DNA of 25,472 bases from Chitinophagaceae bacterium (GTDB lineage: Bacteria; Bacteroidota; Bacteroidia; Chitinophagales; Chitinophagaceae): the NCBI GenBank assembly GCA_025362915.1, contig JANYEU010000353.1, positions 1-25,472 of the forward strand. The letters are read 5' to 3'. The number at the start of each line of letters is the position of its first letter. The first letter of the stretch is position 1. The position numbers and the translations under genes are program-made. The notes under the pieces are model-generated. The model ran no database searches and had not been told where the DNA came from. It saw only the letters and a program-made list of their open reading frames with translations. Shown one piece after another: positions 15,416 to 23,597 of this stretch.

Positions 15416-18367
15416 CTATTTAGTCAATAATCCATCAATGGTAATGGTAGTGTATAAGAAGGCACCGATGGTTGGGCCACCTGCATACTGAATGTATTTG
15501 GTGTTTAATAAATCGGTGGCACCGAACTTAATGGTAGATTTTAAAGAAGGTAGTTTAAAGCTAACCTGTCCGTCAATGGTACTGATGGCATCTACACCGC
15601 CGTTAACAAGTGGGCTTTCCCAAAGGAATGAATCTTGCCATTTCCATACAAGGTTGAAACCTACATTCTTCACAATCTCCCTGTTGCCAAAAGATAGGTT
15701 GGTATTCCATTTTGGTGTGTTGAAACCGGTAACAAACAAATCGCCGGCACCTATGGCGGCAATGCTATTGTAGTTTATGTTGCTGCTAACCAGAAACTTC
15801 TTGTAGAAATTATAAGTCAACCCCAACGATGCACCATAGTTATTGTAGTCATTTTTTGCATTGGTATAAACACGGTATCTATCCTGACCATTGCTGGCAG
15901 CATTACCTGCACTCGCCTTGGTAGAATCCCTGTTTGCATCAAGCATTGCCAATACCGCAGCATCACTTCCTACGGTTTGTCCTTTTGGAACATATACCTG
16001 CACCTGACCTAAAAATCCATTGTATACATTGGTATAAGCATCAAAGTCTATAACCAATCTATTATCAAACAATACACTCTTGTAACCTATTTCAAAAGAA
16101 GTTATCTTTTCTGGACGCGCATCCGGAAGGTTGGCTGCCACCAATAAATTCCTGTTGGCAAGTGCCGCAGAGTCGGTGCTGCCACCAGCTTTTGCTGCGT
16201 TATTAAAATTAACAACCGCTGATTGGTAGTAGCTGTTATTCAAATAACCCAAACCATTATTGATATAAGGTAAGCTACCCACACGTTTTACCCTGCCGTT
16301 ATTTACATAAGATAACGCCTCAAACAAGGATGGATAACGATAACCCTGCTGGAAAGTGAAACGGATATTGTGCGTTTTGTTGATGGTATAAACCGCAGCA
16401 ATCCTTGGAGTGAATTTTGGTTTGAATTCAGGATTATAATCGTAACGCAATGAACCAAATACTTTTAAATGATCGTCAAATAAGGTCTTGGTAACCTGTG
16501 CAAAGGCGCCATATTTCTTATAGTAAACATTCTTTCCAAAAGTACCATCAGGCAATTGTGTATTTCTATCAGCGATAGGACGGGAGAAGTCAACAAAGTT
16601 ATTGCCATCAGGAATTACTTCATAAACCCTTGCATCAGCACCCACCAACAGGTCTGCCACTTTTACTTTCTTGCTCAAATCCCATTGACCTTCTATATGG
16701 TATAAACGACTTTTTTGTATTAAGGCCGCACCACCAGTTGCCGGTGCATTAGGAATGGCGCTAGACTTTATATCCCAATTGTTGATGTGCCTGATAACAT
16801 TTACCACTGAATCAAATCGGGGAGTACCTGGTTCAAGACGTCCTTTATCTGCCGCCAATCTTGCTGCCCTGTTGGCATCAGCAAAGTTTGCAGAAGTCAG
16901 TACACCACCATTGTAACTTTTTAAGGCATTTTGATATTTGTTTGTCCACGCCGAAGTACTATTAGAGAATAGATCAAGGTTATCTGCCAATGGTTTTACA
17001 TTGTAGGAATCACCCGTGTTTTCTATAGATACATAACTGCGCACCACGAAGTCTTCACCTTTAAGTTCAAGTTTGTGGTTCTGTACCAATACATTATTCA
17101 ACTGTACCTTGTTGCCTCTTTGAAACACACCATCCATTTGCCCCACACGATAATCGTAAGAAAGCTGAAGGTGTTCGGATAAACGGTAATATAATCCTGC
17201 ATCAAACTTGATGTTTTTTACATCTGGCAGTACCAAATCCTTTTCCCAATAACCAGTTCTCGCCACAGTAAGTGTCCTGTTTTTTATACCATCTACTGTC
17301 AATCCTTTTAAAGTAATCGTGTTACTCCCAGCCAATGCATCATCGCCATATTTATTCCATCCATCAAAAGCTACATTATTGGCATCACCATTTAAAGAAG
17401 AAAATGCTGGATTGGCAGATTTTAAGGTATTAGGATTTTGATCTTTTCTTGTATCAGACAACCAATCGGTTCCTTTCAGATAGCTAAAGTTTACTTTGTA
17501 AGCAAACTTATTATTGATAGCCTGTGCAAAGCGAACGGCTGTTTCTGAAAGTATTGAACCATCCCTGCCTGTACCGCCCAGGTGATTCAATCCAACTTTT
17601 TGATACAAACTAAGTCCTTGACTGGTAAAAGGACTTTTGGTAATCAAATTTGCCATACCGTTGATGGCGTTCATGCCATACAAGGCAGAAGCCGCACCAG
17701 GCGTAATTTCTACACTGGCTATGTCAAGTTCTGTTGGCCCGATGGCGTTACCCAGTGGCACACCCAAAGTAGCGGCCTGCATATCTACCCCATCCACCAA
17801 TTGCATAAAGCGGAAGTTGTTTGGTATGTTGAAACCACGTGTATTGGGCACTTTAAAAGTAAGGCTTGAGGTAATCATCTGTACACCTTTTACGTTTTCA
17901 AGCGCATCATAAAAGCTTGGTGCCGGGCTTTCTTTAATAGCCCTGATGTCTAGCTTTTGTATTGCCACTGGCGACCGTTGGATACTTTCTGCCACACGGG
18001 ATGCCGTTACCACCACTTCTTTTCCTAGGAAGGATTGTGTGGATAAGGAAATATCCAACTTGGCGTCAGTACCCCTAACCACAAACTCTTGCTGTTGATA
18101 ACCTACAGAAGAAAATATGAGCGTAAAAGGAAACTTAGACTTTGTTTTTAATACAAACTTCCCTTTGCTGCTTGTTACTGTGCCGGTAACCGTTCCTTTA
18201 ATCTGGATGCTAACATCCGATAAGGGCACTTTTTTATCTTGGTCTATTACCTGACCAGAAATCTCTATCAAACTGTTTTCTTGTGCTTGTATTGCAACAT
18301 AACTTCCTATGAATAGGAGGAATGTTGCAATTGTTTTTAATGATGCGGTGCGTAGTAATCTGCTCAT
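15416..18367 (-). CDS. TonB-dependent outer-membrane receptor
   Basis: 983 residues; energy-coupled import across the outer membrane. Signal peptide through FLLFIGSYVAIQAQ. Residues ~34-112 are a carboxypeptidase-regulatory-like beta-sandwich (ISGQVIDQDKKVPLSDVSIQIKG broken off here; later IFSSVGYQ), usual in Bacteroidota receptors. The plug follows from ~120: VVVTASRVAESIQRSP, ENVKGVQM, NTRGFNI, and SVEITPGAASALYGMNAINGMANLIT, the family's strongest plug motif. The remaining ~700 residues are barrel strands with RFTFQQGYRYPSLFEALSYV, typical of the TonB receptor barrel. The terminal residues DGLLTK are not the usual aromatic end. There is no SusD-like lipoprotein beside it, so it is not a standard Sus-type polysaccharide pair; the substrate is unknown. 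Monocistronic, with two terminators in tandem and a leader of about 250 nt. Confidence 0.93.
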   Translation of the reverse strand: MSRLLRTASLKTIATFLLFIGSYVAIQAQENSLIEISGQVIDQDKKVPLSDVSIQIKGTVTGTVTSSKGKFVLKTKSKFPFTLIFSSVGYQQQEFVVRGTDAKLDISLSTQSFLGKEVVVTASRVAESIQRSPVAIQKLDIRAIKESPAPSFYDALENVKGVQMITSSLTFKVPNTRGFNIPNNFRFMQLVDGVDMQAATLGVPLGNAIGPTELDIASVEITPGAASALYGMNAINGMANLITKSPFTSQGLSLYQKVGLNHLGGTGRDGSILSETAVRFAQAINNKFAYKVNFSYLKGTDWLSDTRKDQNPNTLKSANPAFSSLNGDANNVAFDGWNKYGDDALAGSNTITLKGLTVDGIKNRTLTVARTGYWEKDLVLPDVKNIKFDAGLYYRLSEHLQLSYDYRVGQMDGVFQRGNKVQLNNVLVQNHKLELKGEDFVVRSYVSIENTGDSYNVKPLADNLDLFSNSTSAWTNKYQNALKSYNGGVLTSANFADANRAARLAADKGRLEPGTPRFDSVVNVIRHINNWDIKSSAIPNAPATGGAALIQKSRLYHIEGQWDLSKKVKVADLLVGADARVYEVIPDGNNFVDFSRPIADRNTQLPDGTFGKNVYYKKYGAFAQVTKTLFDDHLKVFGSLRYDYNPEFKPKFTPRIAAVYTINKTHNIRFTFQQGYRYPSLFEALSYVNNGRVKRVGSLPYINNGLGYLNNSYYQSAVVNFNNAAKAGGSTDSAALANRNLLVAANLPDARPEKITSFEIGYKSVLFDNRLVIDFDAYTNVYNGFLGQVQVYVPKGQTVGSDAAVLAMLDANRDSTKASAGNAASNGQDRYRVYTNAKNDYNNYGASLGLTYNFYKKFLVSSNINYNSIAAIGAGDLFVTGFNTPKWNTNLSFGNREIVKNVGFNLVWKWQDSFLWESPLVNGGVDAISTIDGQVSFKLPSLKSTIKFGATDLLNTKYIQYAGGPTIGAFLYTTITIDGLLTK

Positions 18368-18621
18368 AACGGTGGTTGTTTTATGTAAATAAAATAGTTG
18401 AGTTAATTTAAGTAATCTATCTTTTTTGTAGGGTAAAAGTGCAAAGCTTTACCTGCGACTAATTGAAAAATGTATTTGCCCTAAAGGCAACAGGGAATAA
18501 GAGAAGTGTTTTGGAAGGTAATGTCTACTAAATTAATTTTGGAAATAGAATCCAAGTGTAGTTGGGTGGCATTTATTGCCAAAGTACGGTACATATCAAG
18601 TGTATTTCTCTCCATCAGCGG

Positions 18622-18639
18622 CAAATATACACAAACCTA
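18622..18639 (-). promoter_or_regulatory. overlapping -7 boxes upstream of the receptor gene
   Basis: The minus strand carries TAGGTTTG (18639-18632) and TATATTTG (18629-18622), both exact TAnnTTTG words. Neither has a clear TTG at -33. If used, they give a 5' leader of about 250 nt. Confidence 0.35.
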
Positions 18640-18717
18640 GTATAATAATGGACTAATAAAGAAAAATATTTTTAAATGGACAAGAAATACACGCTATTAT
18701 ATTGGGATAATGGTTAA

Positions 18718-18756
18718 TAAAAAAGGCAAACTGATAGGTAATCAGTCTGCCTTTAG
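18718..18756 (-). terminator. rho-independent terminator of fmt
   Basis: AAAGGCAAACTGAT (18722-18735), loop AGGTA, ATCAGTCTGCCTTT (18741-18754). All 14 pairs form on the minus-strand RNA with one G-U, and a T-run follows. It lies 19 bp beyond the fmt stop. Confidence 0.85.
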
Positions 18757-18772
18757 CTATTTTTTTGTGAGA

Positions 18773-19753
18773 TTATAATCTGAACCCCCGCAAGAATTCT
18801 TCTACTCCCATTCGTTTCTTTCCTTCCAATTGTAGGTTGGTAACAAAGATGAATCCATTGGCGCAGCTAAATTTTAGGTAAGTCTTATGGTCTGTAAATA
18901 TTTGTCCGGTAATATTATTATGAGTAATAATTTCTTTTGCGCCAGCAAATACCTTTAGTTTCTTTTCATTGATAAAAGTAAAAGCGGCAGGGTAGGGGGA
19001 AAGCCCTCTTATCAGGTTATATATTTCTTCTGCCGATTGATTCCAATCAATATGGCAGGTTTCCGTAAATATTTTAGGGGCATGTTTCAAGTCGGTTACC
19101 GTTAATCGGTTACTGTTTTCCGCCATCGGTTGATGGTTAACGGTTGACGGCAAACGGTTATTCTGCTCCATTGGTAGTACACTTCCATCCAAAAGACCTC
19201 TCATTGTTTCTACCAAGGTACTGGCACCAATCAGCATCATTCTGTCGTGTAGTTCTCCAGCGTTTTCATCTTCTCCAATGGGAATTATTGTTTGCAATAA
19301 GATGTCACCGGTATCAATGGCGTGTTGCAATTTAAAAGTAGTAACCCCCGTTTCTTTCTCTCCATTAATAACCGCCCAATTAATTGGGGCAGCGCCACGA
19401 TATTGTGGCAATAGCGAACCATGCACATTGATGGTACCCATTGGCGGCATGTTCCAAACCACTTCTGGTAGCATTCTAAAAGCAACCACTACTTGTACAT
19501 CCGCTTTAAGGGTTTTTAGTTCTTCCAAAAATGATGGGTTCTTTAGTTTTTCTGGTTGAAGTATGTGCAATCCCTTTTCTACTGCATACTTCTTTACGGC
19601 GCTTTCTGTTAGCTTCATGCCTCTTCCTGCAGGTTTGTCTGGAGCGGTTATTATCCCTACTATATTACATCCTGCTTGTACCAATGCATCTAACGATGCC
19701 ACTGCAAATTCTGGTGTGCCTAAGAAAATGATACGTAAATCGGCTAATATCAT
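18773..19753 (-). CDS. fmt: methionyl-tRNA formyltransferase
   Basis: 326 residues; formylates Met-tRNA(fMet) using 10-formyl-tetrahydrofolate for translation initiation. The N-terminal Rossmann-like domain opens with LRIIFLGTPEFA. The catalytic residues of the family are present: N109 and H111 in INVHGSLLPQYRGAAPI and D147 in IDTGD. The C-terminal tRNA-binding domain begins near FTETCHIDWNQSAEEIYNLIRGLSPYPAA. Between the two domains, about residues 198-221 (NNRLPSTVNHQPMAENSNRLT) are not part of the usual linker: they are encoded by a tandem 7-bp repeat (19093-19161), and flanking GSVLPM and DLKHAPKIF look normal. The insertion is in frame. Divergent from the T9SS nuclease gene. Confidence 0.96.
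   Translation of the reverse strand: MILADLRIIFLGTPEFAVASLDALVQAGCNIVGIITAPDKPAGRGMKLTESAVKKYAVEKGLHILQPEKLKNPSFLEELKTLKADVQVVVAFRMLPEVVWNMPPMGTINVHGSLLPQYRGAAPINWAVINGEKETGVTTFKLQHAIDTGDILLQTIIPIGEDENAGELHDRMMLIGASTLVETMRGLLDGSVLPMEQNNRLPSTVNHQPMAENSNRLTVTDLKHAPKIFTETCHIDWNQSAEEIYNLIRGLSPYPAAFTFINEKKLKVFAGAKEIITHNNITGQIFTDHKTYLKFSCANGFIFVTNLQLEGKKRMGVEEFLRGFRL
19093..19161. repeat. 7-bp tandem repeat insertion inside fmt
   Basis: Consecutive heptamers from 19127: CGGTTGA, TGGTTAA, CGGTTGA, CGGCAAA, CGGTTAT; and from 19093: CGGTTAC, CGTTAAT, CGGTTAC, with a degenerate 13 bp between the blocks. The whole is 69 bp, 23 codons, so fmt stays in frame. Confidence 0.8.
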
Positions 19754-20064
19754 CCGGCAAAACTAAAATAAATACTAGCTCTGTTATATAATAATATGGT
19801 ATGTGTGGGTTTTGGTTTGATTTAAAGGATTAATTACTTTATATTAGGCAAAATAGAATTGTGCAAAATAAAATTGCCACCAAGATTCTAAGGCTCAAAG
19901 GATTCCCTGCTTTGCCTTATGATAAATGCTTGCTTTGCCTTGAACACATACTTGCTTTGCCTTGGGTAGTGGGGGAAAGGGGCATACTAGCAGCGGTTAA
20001 CAATAAGACAATACTAGATTCCATATCCATCGTATATATTCGCTGGTTTATAAATTATAATGGG
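19754..20064. other. 311-bp divergent gap with a short 22/23-bp repeat
   Basis: Separates fmt from the secreted nuclease gene. The frame of the nuclease is open back to a GTG at 19861, but the encoded extension precedes a perfect signal peptide and overlaps the repeat at 19908-19963, so I treat it as non-coding. No clear TAnnTTTG box was found in either direction. Confidence 0.6.
19908..19963 (+). repeat. three copies of TGCTTTGCCTT at 22-23 bp spacing
   Basis: TGCTTTGCCTT occurs at 19908, 19931 and 19953, separated by unrelated 11-12-nt spacers. The layout of a fixed word plus variable filler at about two helical turns is like the 21-bp arrays, but the word differs. Confidence 0.75.
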
Positions 20065-21657
20065 ATGAAATATTGTATTTACTATTTAGCTATACTTCTT
20101 ACTTCTATTAGTAGCATTGAAGCGCAAAGCAACTTTACAGATACTGTTTCGGTGGTTACCTACAATATTAATAACTATGGCACCGCCTCCACAAAAAGCT
20201 GCCCGTTGGAAGGTTCTCCCCTAAAGAATAATTACCTGAGAACGATCCTTAACTACTTGAATGCACCTGACATTGTTGCTTTTGAGAAGATGAGTGGCAC
20301 ACCCAAAACATTGGCATCAGACTCCATGAAAAAGAGCATCATGGATAGTGTTTGCCCGAACTGTTATGCTTGCGTGGATTATACCAAAGTATCGGGATAT
20401 AAAAAGGTGAACACCTTGTTTTATAAGACAGCGAAGTTTGGATACCTTGGCACTACCGGCATATACACGGCAGATAATAGCATCAGCGATATAAACCTGC
20501 ATAAACTATATTATAAAAATGCTGACTTAGCTACTACCCACGATACCATTTACCTGAATGTGATAGTGGTGCATGATGCAAGTGGTGCATCGTCGGCATC
20601 GCAAAGGGCTACTGAAATAGGTGGTGCGATGAACTGGATGGCTGCCAATGTAAAACTACCGGGCAACTATATATTTATGGGTGACTTTAATACACAAAGT
20701 TCTAGCGAAGCCTGCTTTCAAAGTGTGATAAACCCAACAGATACAACGGTGCGTTTTTATGATCCGCCTAACCAACTGGGTAACTGGGCGGGTTCGTCTG
20801 CTTCCTTTGCCAACTATCTTACACAAAGCACAAGGACAACAGATCCGGGTGACTGCGCATCGACCAATTCATTGCTTGCCCGGTTTGACCATATATTGTG
20901 TACCAACCCCATCATGAATGGCATTAACGACATACAATACATACCTGGAACATTTAAAGTGATTGGTCAGGATGGATTGCACACAGGTAAGGCTTTGATA
21001 GATGCACCTAACAATATGTCTGTACCATCTGATGTGCTGAATGCATTATATATGATGAGCGAACACCTACCTGTGCAACTGAAACTTGCCATAAGCAAGC
21101 AGACATCGTTACCCATAGGACTTGTTTTTGTAGATGCCTCTTTGGTAAACAATACCCCTTATCTGCAATGGCGTAACAATAATAACCTACTTGCCAGCAG
21201 CTATAATGTGGAAAGAAGCACGGATGGCCGTGTATATAGCACTATAAAAACCATTGGGGCAGGTACACGTAATATTAATGATTATAGCTTTACGGATAAC
21301 AGTGTAGGAACTAGTGGCGTTGTTTATTATAGGATAAAAGAAATACTGAAAGATGGTTCCATCAGCTATGGTAAAACAATTAGCCTATACATAAAGGATA
21401 ATACAATGCAAGTGGGCATTAATCCGAACCCAGTACGGGATAATTTATCTGTGACAATAGACAACGTGGATGCCACTACCGCTACTGTGAGTATCATTAA
21501 TTCTTGTGGGCAGGTATGTATCAACCAGAAAATAGCAATACATGCAGGTAGTAATTCTTTGCCAGTAAATACCATTGCGAAGCTTCTCAAAGGGGTTTAC
21601 GTACTGAGAATTCAAACGGGTAGGGAGCTGGTAAGCAAGGTATTTATAAAGGAATAA
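20065..21657 (+). CDS. secreted endonuclease/exonuclease/phosphatase-family protein with T9SS tail
   Basis: 530 residues from the ATG at 20065, which starts the signal peptide MKYCIYYLAILLTSISSIEAQ. Residues ~30-345 are an endonuclease/exonuclease/phosphatase (DNase I-like) domain: VVTYNINNYG near the start, GDFN at 206-209, RFDHILCTN, and S332-E-H-L-P, the position of the family's SDH motif with Glu in place of Asp, as in several homologues. Residues ~355-440 form a fibronectin-III-like linker (YLQWRNNNNLLASSYNVERS, then YYRIKEILKDGS). Residues ~450-530 are a type A T9SS sorting domain (NPNPVRDNLSV ... LLKGVYVLRIQTG ... SKVFIKE), so the protein should be exported by type IX secretion and anchored or released outside. 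Extracellular nuclease is likely; phosphodiesterase or lipid phosphatase activity is also possible. Confidence 0.9.
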   Translation: MKYCIYYLAILLTSISSIEAQSNFTDTVSVVTYNINNYGTASTKSCPLEGSPLKNNYLRTILNYLNAPDIVAFEKMSGTPKTLASDSMKKSIMDSVCPNCYACVDYTKVSGYKKVNTLFYKTAKFGYLGTTGIYTADNSISDINLHKLYYKNADLATTHDTIYLNVIVVHDASGASSASQRATEIGGAMNWMAANVKLPGNYIFMGDFNTQSSSEACFQSVINPTDTTVRFYDPPNQLGNWAGSSASFANYLTQSTRTTDPGDCASTNSLLARFDHILCTNPIMNGINDIQYIPGTFKVIGQDGLHTGKALIDAPNNMSVPSDVLNALYMMSEHLPVQLKLAISKQTSLPIGLVFVDASLVNNTPYLQWRNNNNLLASSYNVERSTDGRVYSTIKTIGAGTRNINDYSFTDNSVGTSGVVYYRIKEILKDGSISYGKTISLYIKDNTMQVGINPNPVRDNLSVTIDNVDATTATVSIINSCGQVCINQKIAIHAGSNSLPVNTIAKLLKGVYVLRIQTGRELVSKVFIKE

Positions 21658-22070
21658 AGGCTAGATAAAGAAAGCCATTTAACACATAGGCACAGTAGGA
21701 ACCTAGGAAAGATAAGAAAAGGAAAGAAACGTTTCACTTTAAGAGAACATGGTAGGAATGTAATAGATATAGATCAGGAACTTTTTTTATGTTTTCCATG
21801 TAAATAATACAAGATACTATGTGCCTACTATATAACTTTTTCCAAAAATATTGGTCAATGCTATGAAATAGCATTTCCTATGTGTTCTTTTTTTTCTTCT
21901 TGAATCAACCACCCTATGTTCACTATGTGCCTATGCTCCTATGTGTTTAGCCTTCTTACTTCTCCATAAATTATATCAGTTGGAAACATTAGCCCCTAAT
22001 CTTTAACTATGTGGTGAAAAATCCTACACCCAATTGATACTTTATAACTGGTTATTGACTAACATTGCTA
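21658..22070. other. 413-bp gap with inverted AACACATAGG-type repeats
   Basis: No gene. It contains the repeat cluster described separately and a small hairpin ATGCTAT-gaa-ATAGCAT (21859-21875). No clear TAnnTTTG box precedes the flippase gene. Confidence 0.6.
21679..21950. repeat. inverted clusters of AACACATAGG / CCTATGTGTT
   Basis: AACACATAGG (21681-21690), followed by CACAGTAGG and AACCTAGG, starts 24 bp after the nuclease stop. Exact reverse complements CCTATGTGTT occur at 21877-21886 and 21938-21947, the latter within CCCTATGTT-CACTATGTG-CCTATGCTC; CTATGTGCCTACTA (21817-21830) is a further inverted copy. A purine-rich run after the left copy (AGGAAAGATAAGAAAAGG) faces a pyrimidine-rich run beside the right copy, so a transcript could fold into one long stem. 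Confidence 0.75.
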
Positions 22071-23417
22071 ATGCGATTAACGAAGCTGGAAATCTTTAAA
22101 AATAAACACTTCCTTGCCCTTGCCGGAAACGGGATAATATCGGTGGTAAGTGTGGTGAACATGTCGCTCATTTATCGTTCCCTTGATAAGACACATGTGG
22201 GAATGTGGTTCTTCTTCCTTACGGTATATGGATTGTCTGATGCTATCAGGAATGGCTTTTTATCTACGGCAACAGTCAAGTTTTATACTGGCACTGAAGA
22301 AGCAAGAGCTAAAGAAGTACTAGGTTCGGTTTGGTTTCTTGCCATTGCCATTACACTTGCATTTGCCTCATTAAGCTTGGTGGCACTACCCTTTGCAGGA
22401 ATGATACACAGTGAGGGAACCATGGTAATTATCAAGTGGTTTGGCATTACCTGCCTCAGTTCCTTACCCTACACCGTCACTTTCTGGATACTGGTAGCCG
22501 ACGAACGGTATATACCCATTCTTTGGTTACGGCTAATTAACAATGGCGTAACGATAATAGCGATTGTTGCCTTTGTGTTACTGGATGAAATGTCGCTGGA
22601 AAAGTTGTTGCTGATAAACTTCCTGACCAACTGCCTCACCAGCCTTGCCTGCTTTGTGGCACACTTTACACGGATAAACAACATCCTAAGCAGAACAACC
22701 CATTGCATTAAGGAACTGGCCAACTTTGGGAAATATAGCCTTGCCACAAACCTAAGCTCCAACCTACTGAGCAGTGCCGATACCTTTATATTGAACATCT
22801 TTTTAGGCCCCGCAGCAGTCGCTGTTTATACCTTACCACAACGTTTGATGGAGTTTGTGGAGATACCTCTGCGCAGTTTTATAGGTACAGGCATGTCGGG
22901 CATGGCAGCGGCATTCAATAAAAATGATATGGGGCGGGTGGCTTACATATTCAAGAAATATTCTGGCATGCTTACCTGGCTATTTATACCGATGGCCATA
23001 CTGGCATTTTTCTTTGCCGACTTTGCCATTGGCTTATTGGGAGGCGGAAAGTATGTGCATACAGAAGCACCCGTGGTGTATAGGTTGTTTATGATTATGG
23101 CTATCCTGTATCCGATAGATAGGTTTAATGGTGTGACGCTGGACATCATCCACTTGCCTAAAATAAATTTTTATAAGGTATTGGTAATGCTGGTATCATG
23201 TGTTACCACCGATTTAATTGGTGTTTATTTTACCAAGAGCATCTATGGGGTTGCCTTCGCTTCGCCGTTTACCTTGCTTGCGGGGATATTGGTTGGCTCT
23301 GCGGCACTCCGCAAGCATATAGATTATTCATTTAGGGGTGTGTTCATTTATGGTTATACGGAGTGTGTGGCATTGATAAAAGACAAGGTTATAAGACCAA
23401 TATTTAACAGAGGTTGA
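22071..23417 (+). CDS. MOP-superfamily flippase (Wzx/MATE-like)
   Basis: 448 residues from the ATG at 22071; the TTG at 22065 adds only two residues. The protein is almost entirely hydrophobic helices, about twelve, spread from FLALAGNGIISVVSVVNMSLIY near the N-terminus to FASPFTLLAGILVGSAAL near the C-terminus. In the middle, LANFGKYSLATNLSSNLLSSADTFILN followed by GPAAVAVYTLPQRL is the characteristic second-half start of the oligosaccharide flippase/polysaccharide exporter family (F.K.......l....D.......G....g.Y.....). Such proteins flip lipid-linked glycans across the inner membrane. No glycosyltransferase or polymerase gene is adjacent, so the substrate cannot be inferred, and a drug/metabolite antiporter role is not excluded. 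Ends in TGA, showing TGA is a normal stop here. Confidence 0.88.
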   Translation: MRLTKLEIFKNKHFLALAGNGIISVVSVVNMSLIYRSLDKTHVGMWFFFLTVYGLSDAIRNGFLSTATVKFYTGTEEARAKEVLGSVWFLAIAITLAFASLSLVALPFAGMIHSEGTMVIIKWFGITCLSSLPYTVTFWILVADERYIPILWLRLINNGVTIIAIVAFVLLDEMSLEKLLLINFLTNCLTSLACFVAHFTRINNILSRTTHCIKELANFGKYSLATNLSSNLLSSADTFILNIFLGPAAVAVYTLPQRLMEFVEIPLRSFIGTGMSGMAAAFNKNDMGRVAYIFKKYSGMLTWLFIPMAILAFFFADFAIGLLGGGKYVHTEAPVVYRLFMIMAILYPIDRFNGVTLDIIHLPKINFYKVLVMLVSCVTTDLIGVYFTKSIYGVAFASPFTLLAGILVGSAALRKHIDYSFRGVFIYGYTECVALIKDKVIRPIFNRG

Positions 23418-23421
23418 TTAC

Positions 23422-23498
23422 TTAAACCACTAGGAACACAAGGATTTTCACAAGGAGGCACTAGGTAAAATTAACACATAGTGAGATAGGGAAGATAG
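23422..23498 (+). repeat. AACACATAG/CACAAGG repeat cluster after the flippase gene
   Basis: TTAAACCACTAGG, AACACAAGG, TTTTCACAAGG, AGGCACTAGG, TTAACACATAGTG and AGATAGGG follow one another from 4 bp after the flippase stop codon. Same family and orientation as the copy after the nuclease stop at 21679. Confidence 0.7.
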
Positions 23499-23521
23499 TT
23501 TTGTTAGGTAAACCAGTTTAA

Positions 23522-23570
23522 AAAAGAAAAGAGCCACAAGAAATATGTTATTCCTTATGGCTTTTTCTTT
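23522..23570 (-). terminator. terminator of malQ
   Basis: GCCACAAG (23533-23540) and CTTATGGC (23554-23561) pair fully on minus-strand RNA with one G-U. The stem is flanked by AAAGAAAA and TTTTTCTTT, giving a T-rich tail. It lies 28 bp beyond the malQ stop and may also stop rightward transcripts. Confidence 0.8.
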
Positions 23571-23597
23571 GAAGTCCTTTCTCGTAAAAAGTCCTTA

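Larger units (their letters stand above)
18368..18772. other. 405-bp gap: receptor leader and fmt terminator
   Basis: No gene. It contains the putative receptor promoter near 18.63 kb, a leader of about 250 nt with small hairpins (GGTAAA near 18432 with TTTACC near 18447; CCCTAAAGG near 18479), and the fmt terminator. I looked for riboswitch hallmarks (cobalamin box, TPP, SAM) and recognise none. Confidence 0.6.

Noticed and set aside
15416..18367. SusC-type receptor of a polysaccharide utilisation locus
   Set aside because: No SusD-like gene, glycoside hydrolase or sensor lies beside it; malQ is 5 kb away across unrelated genes.
18368..18640. Known riboswitch in the receptor leader
   Set aside because: No cobalamin, TPP, SAM or FMN signature words could be found by eye. 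A covariance-model scan would be decisive.
19861..20064. 68-codon N-terminal extension of the secreted nuclease from a GTG
   Set aside because: It would bury a perfect signal peptide that begins at the ATG at 20065, and its sequence is made of the 22/23-bp repeat.
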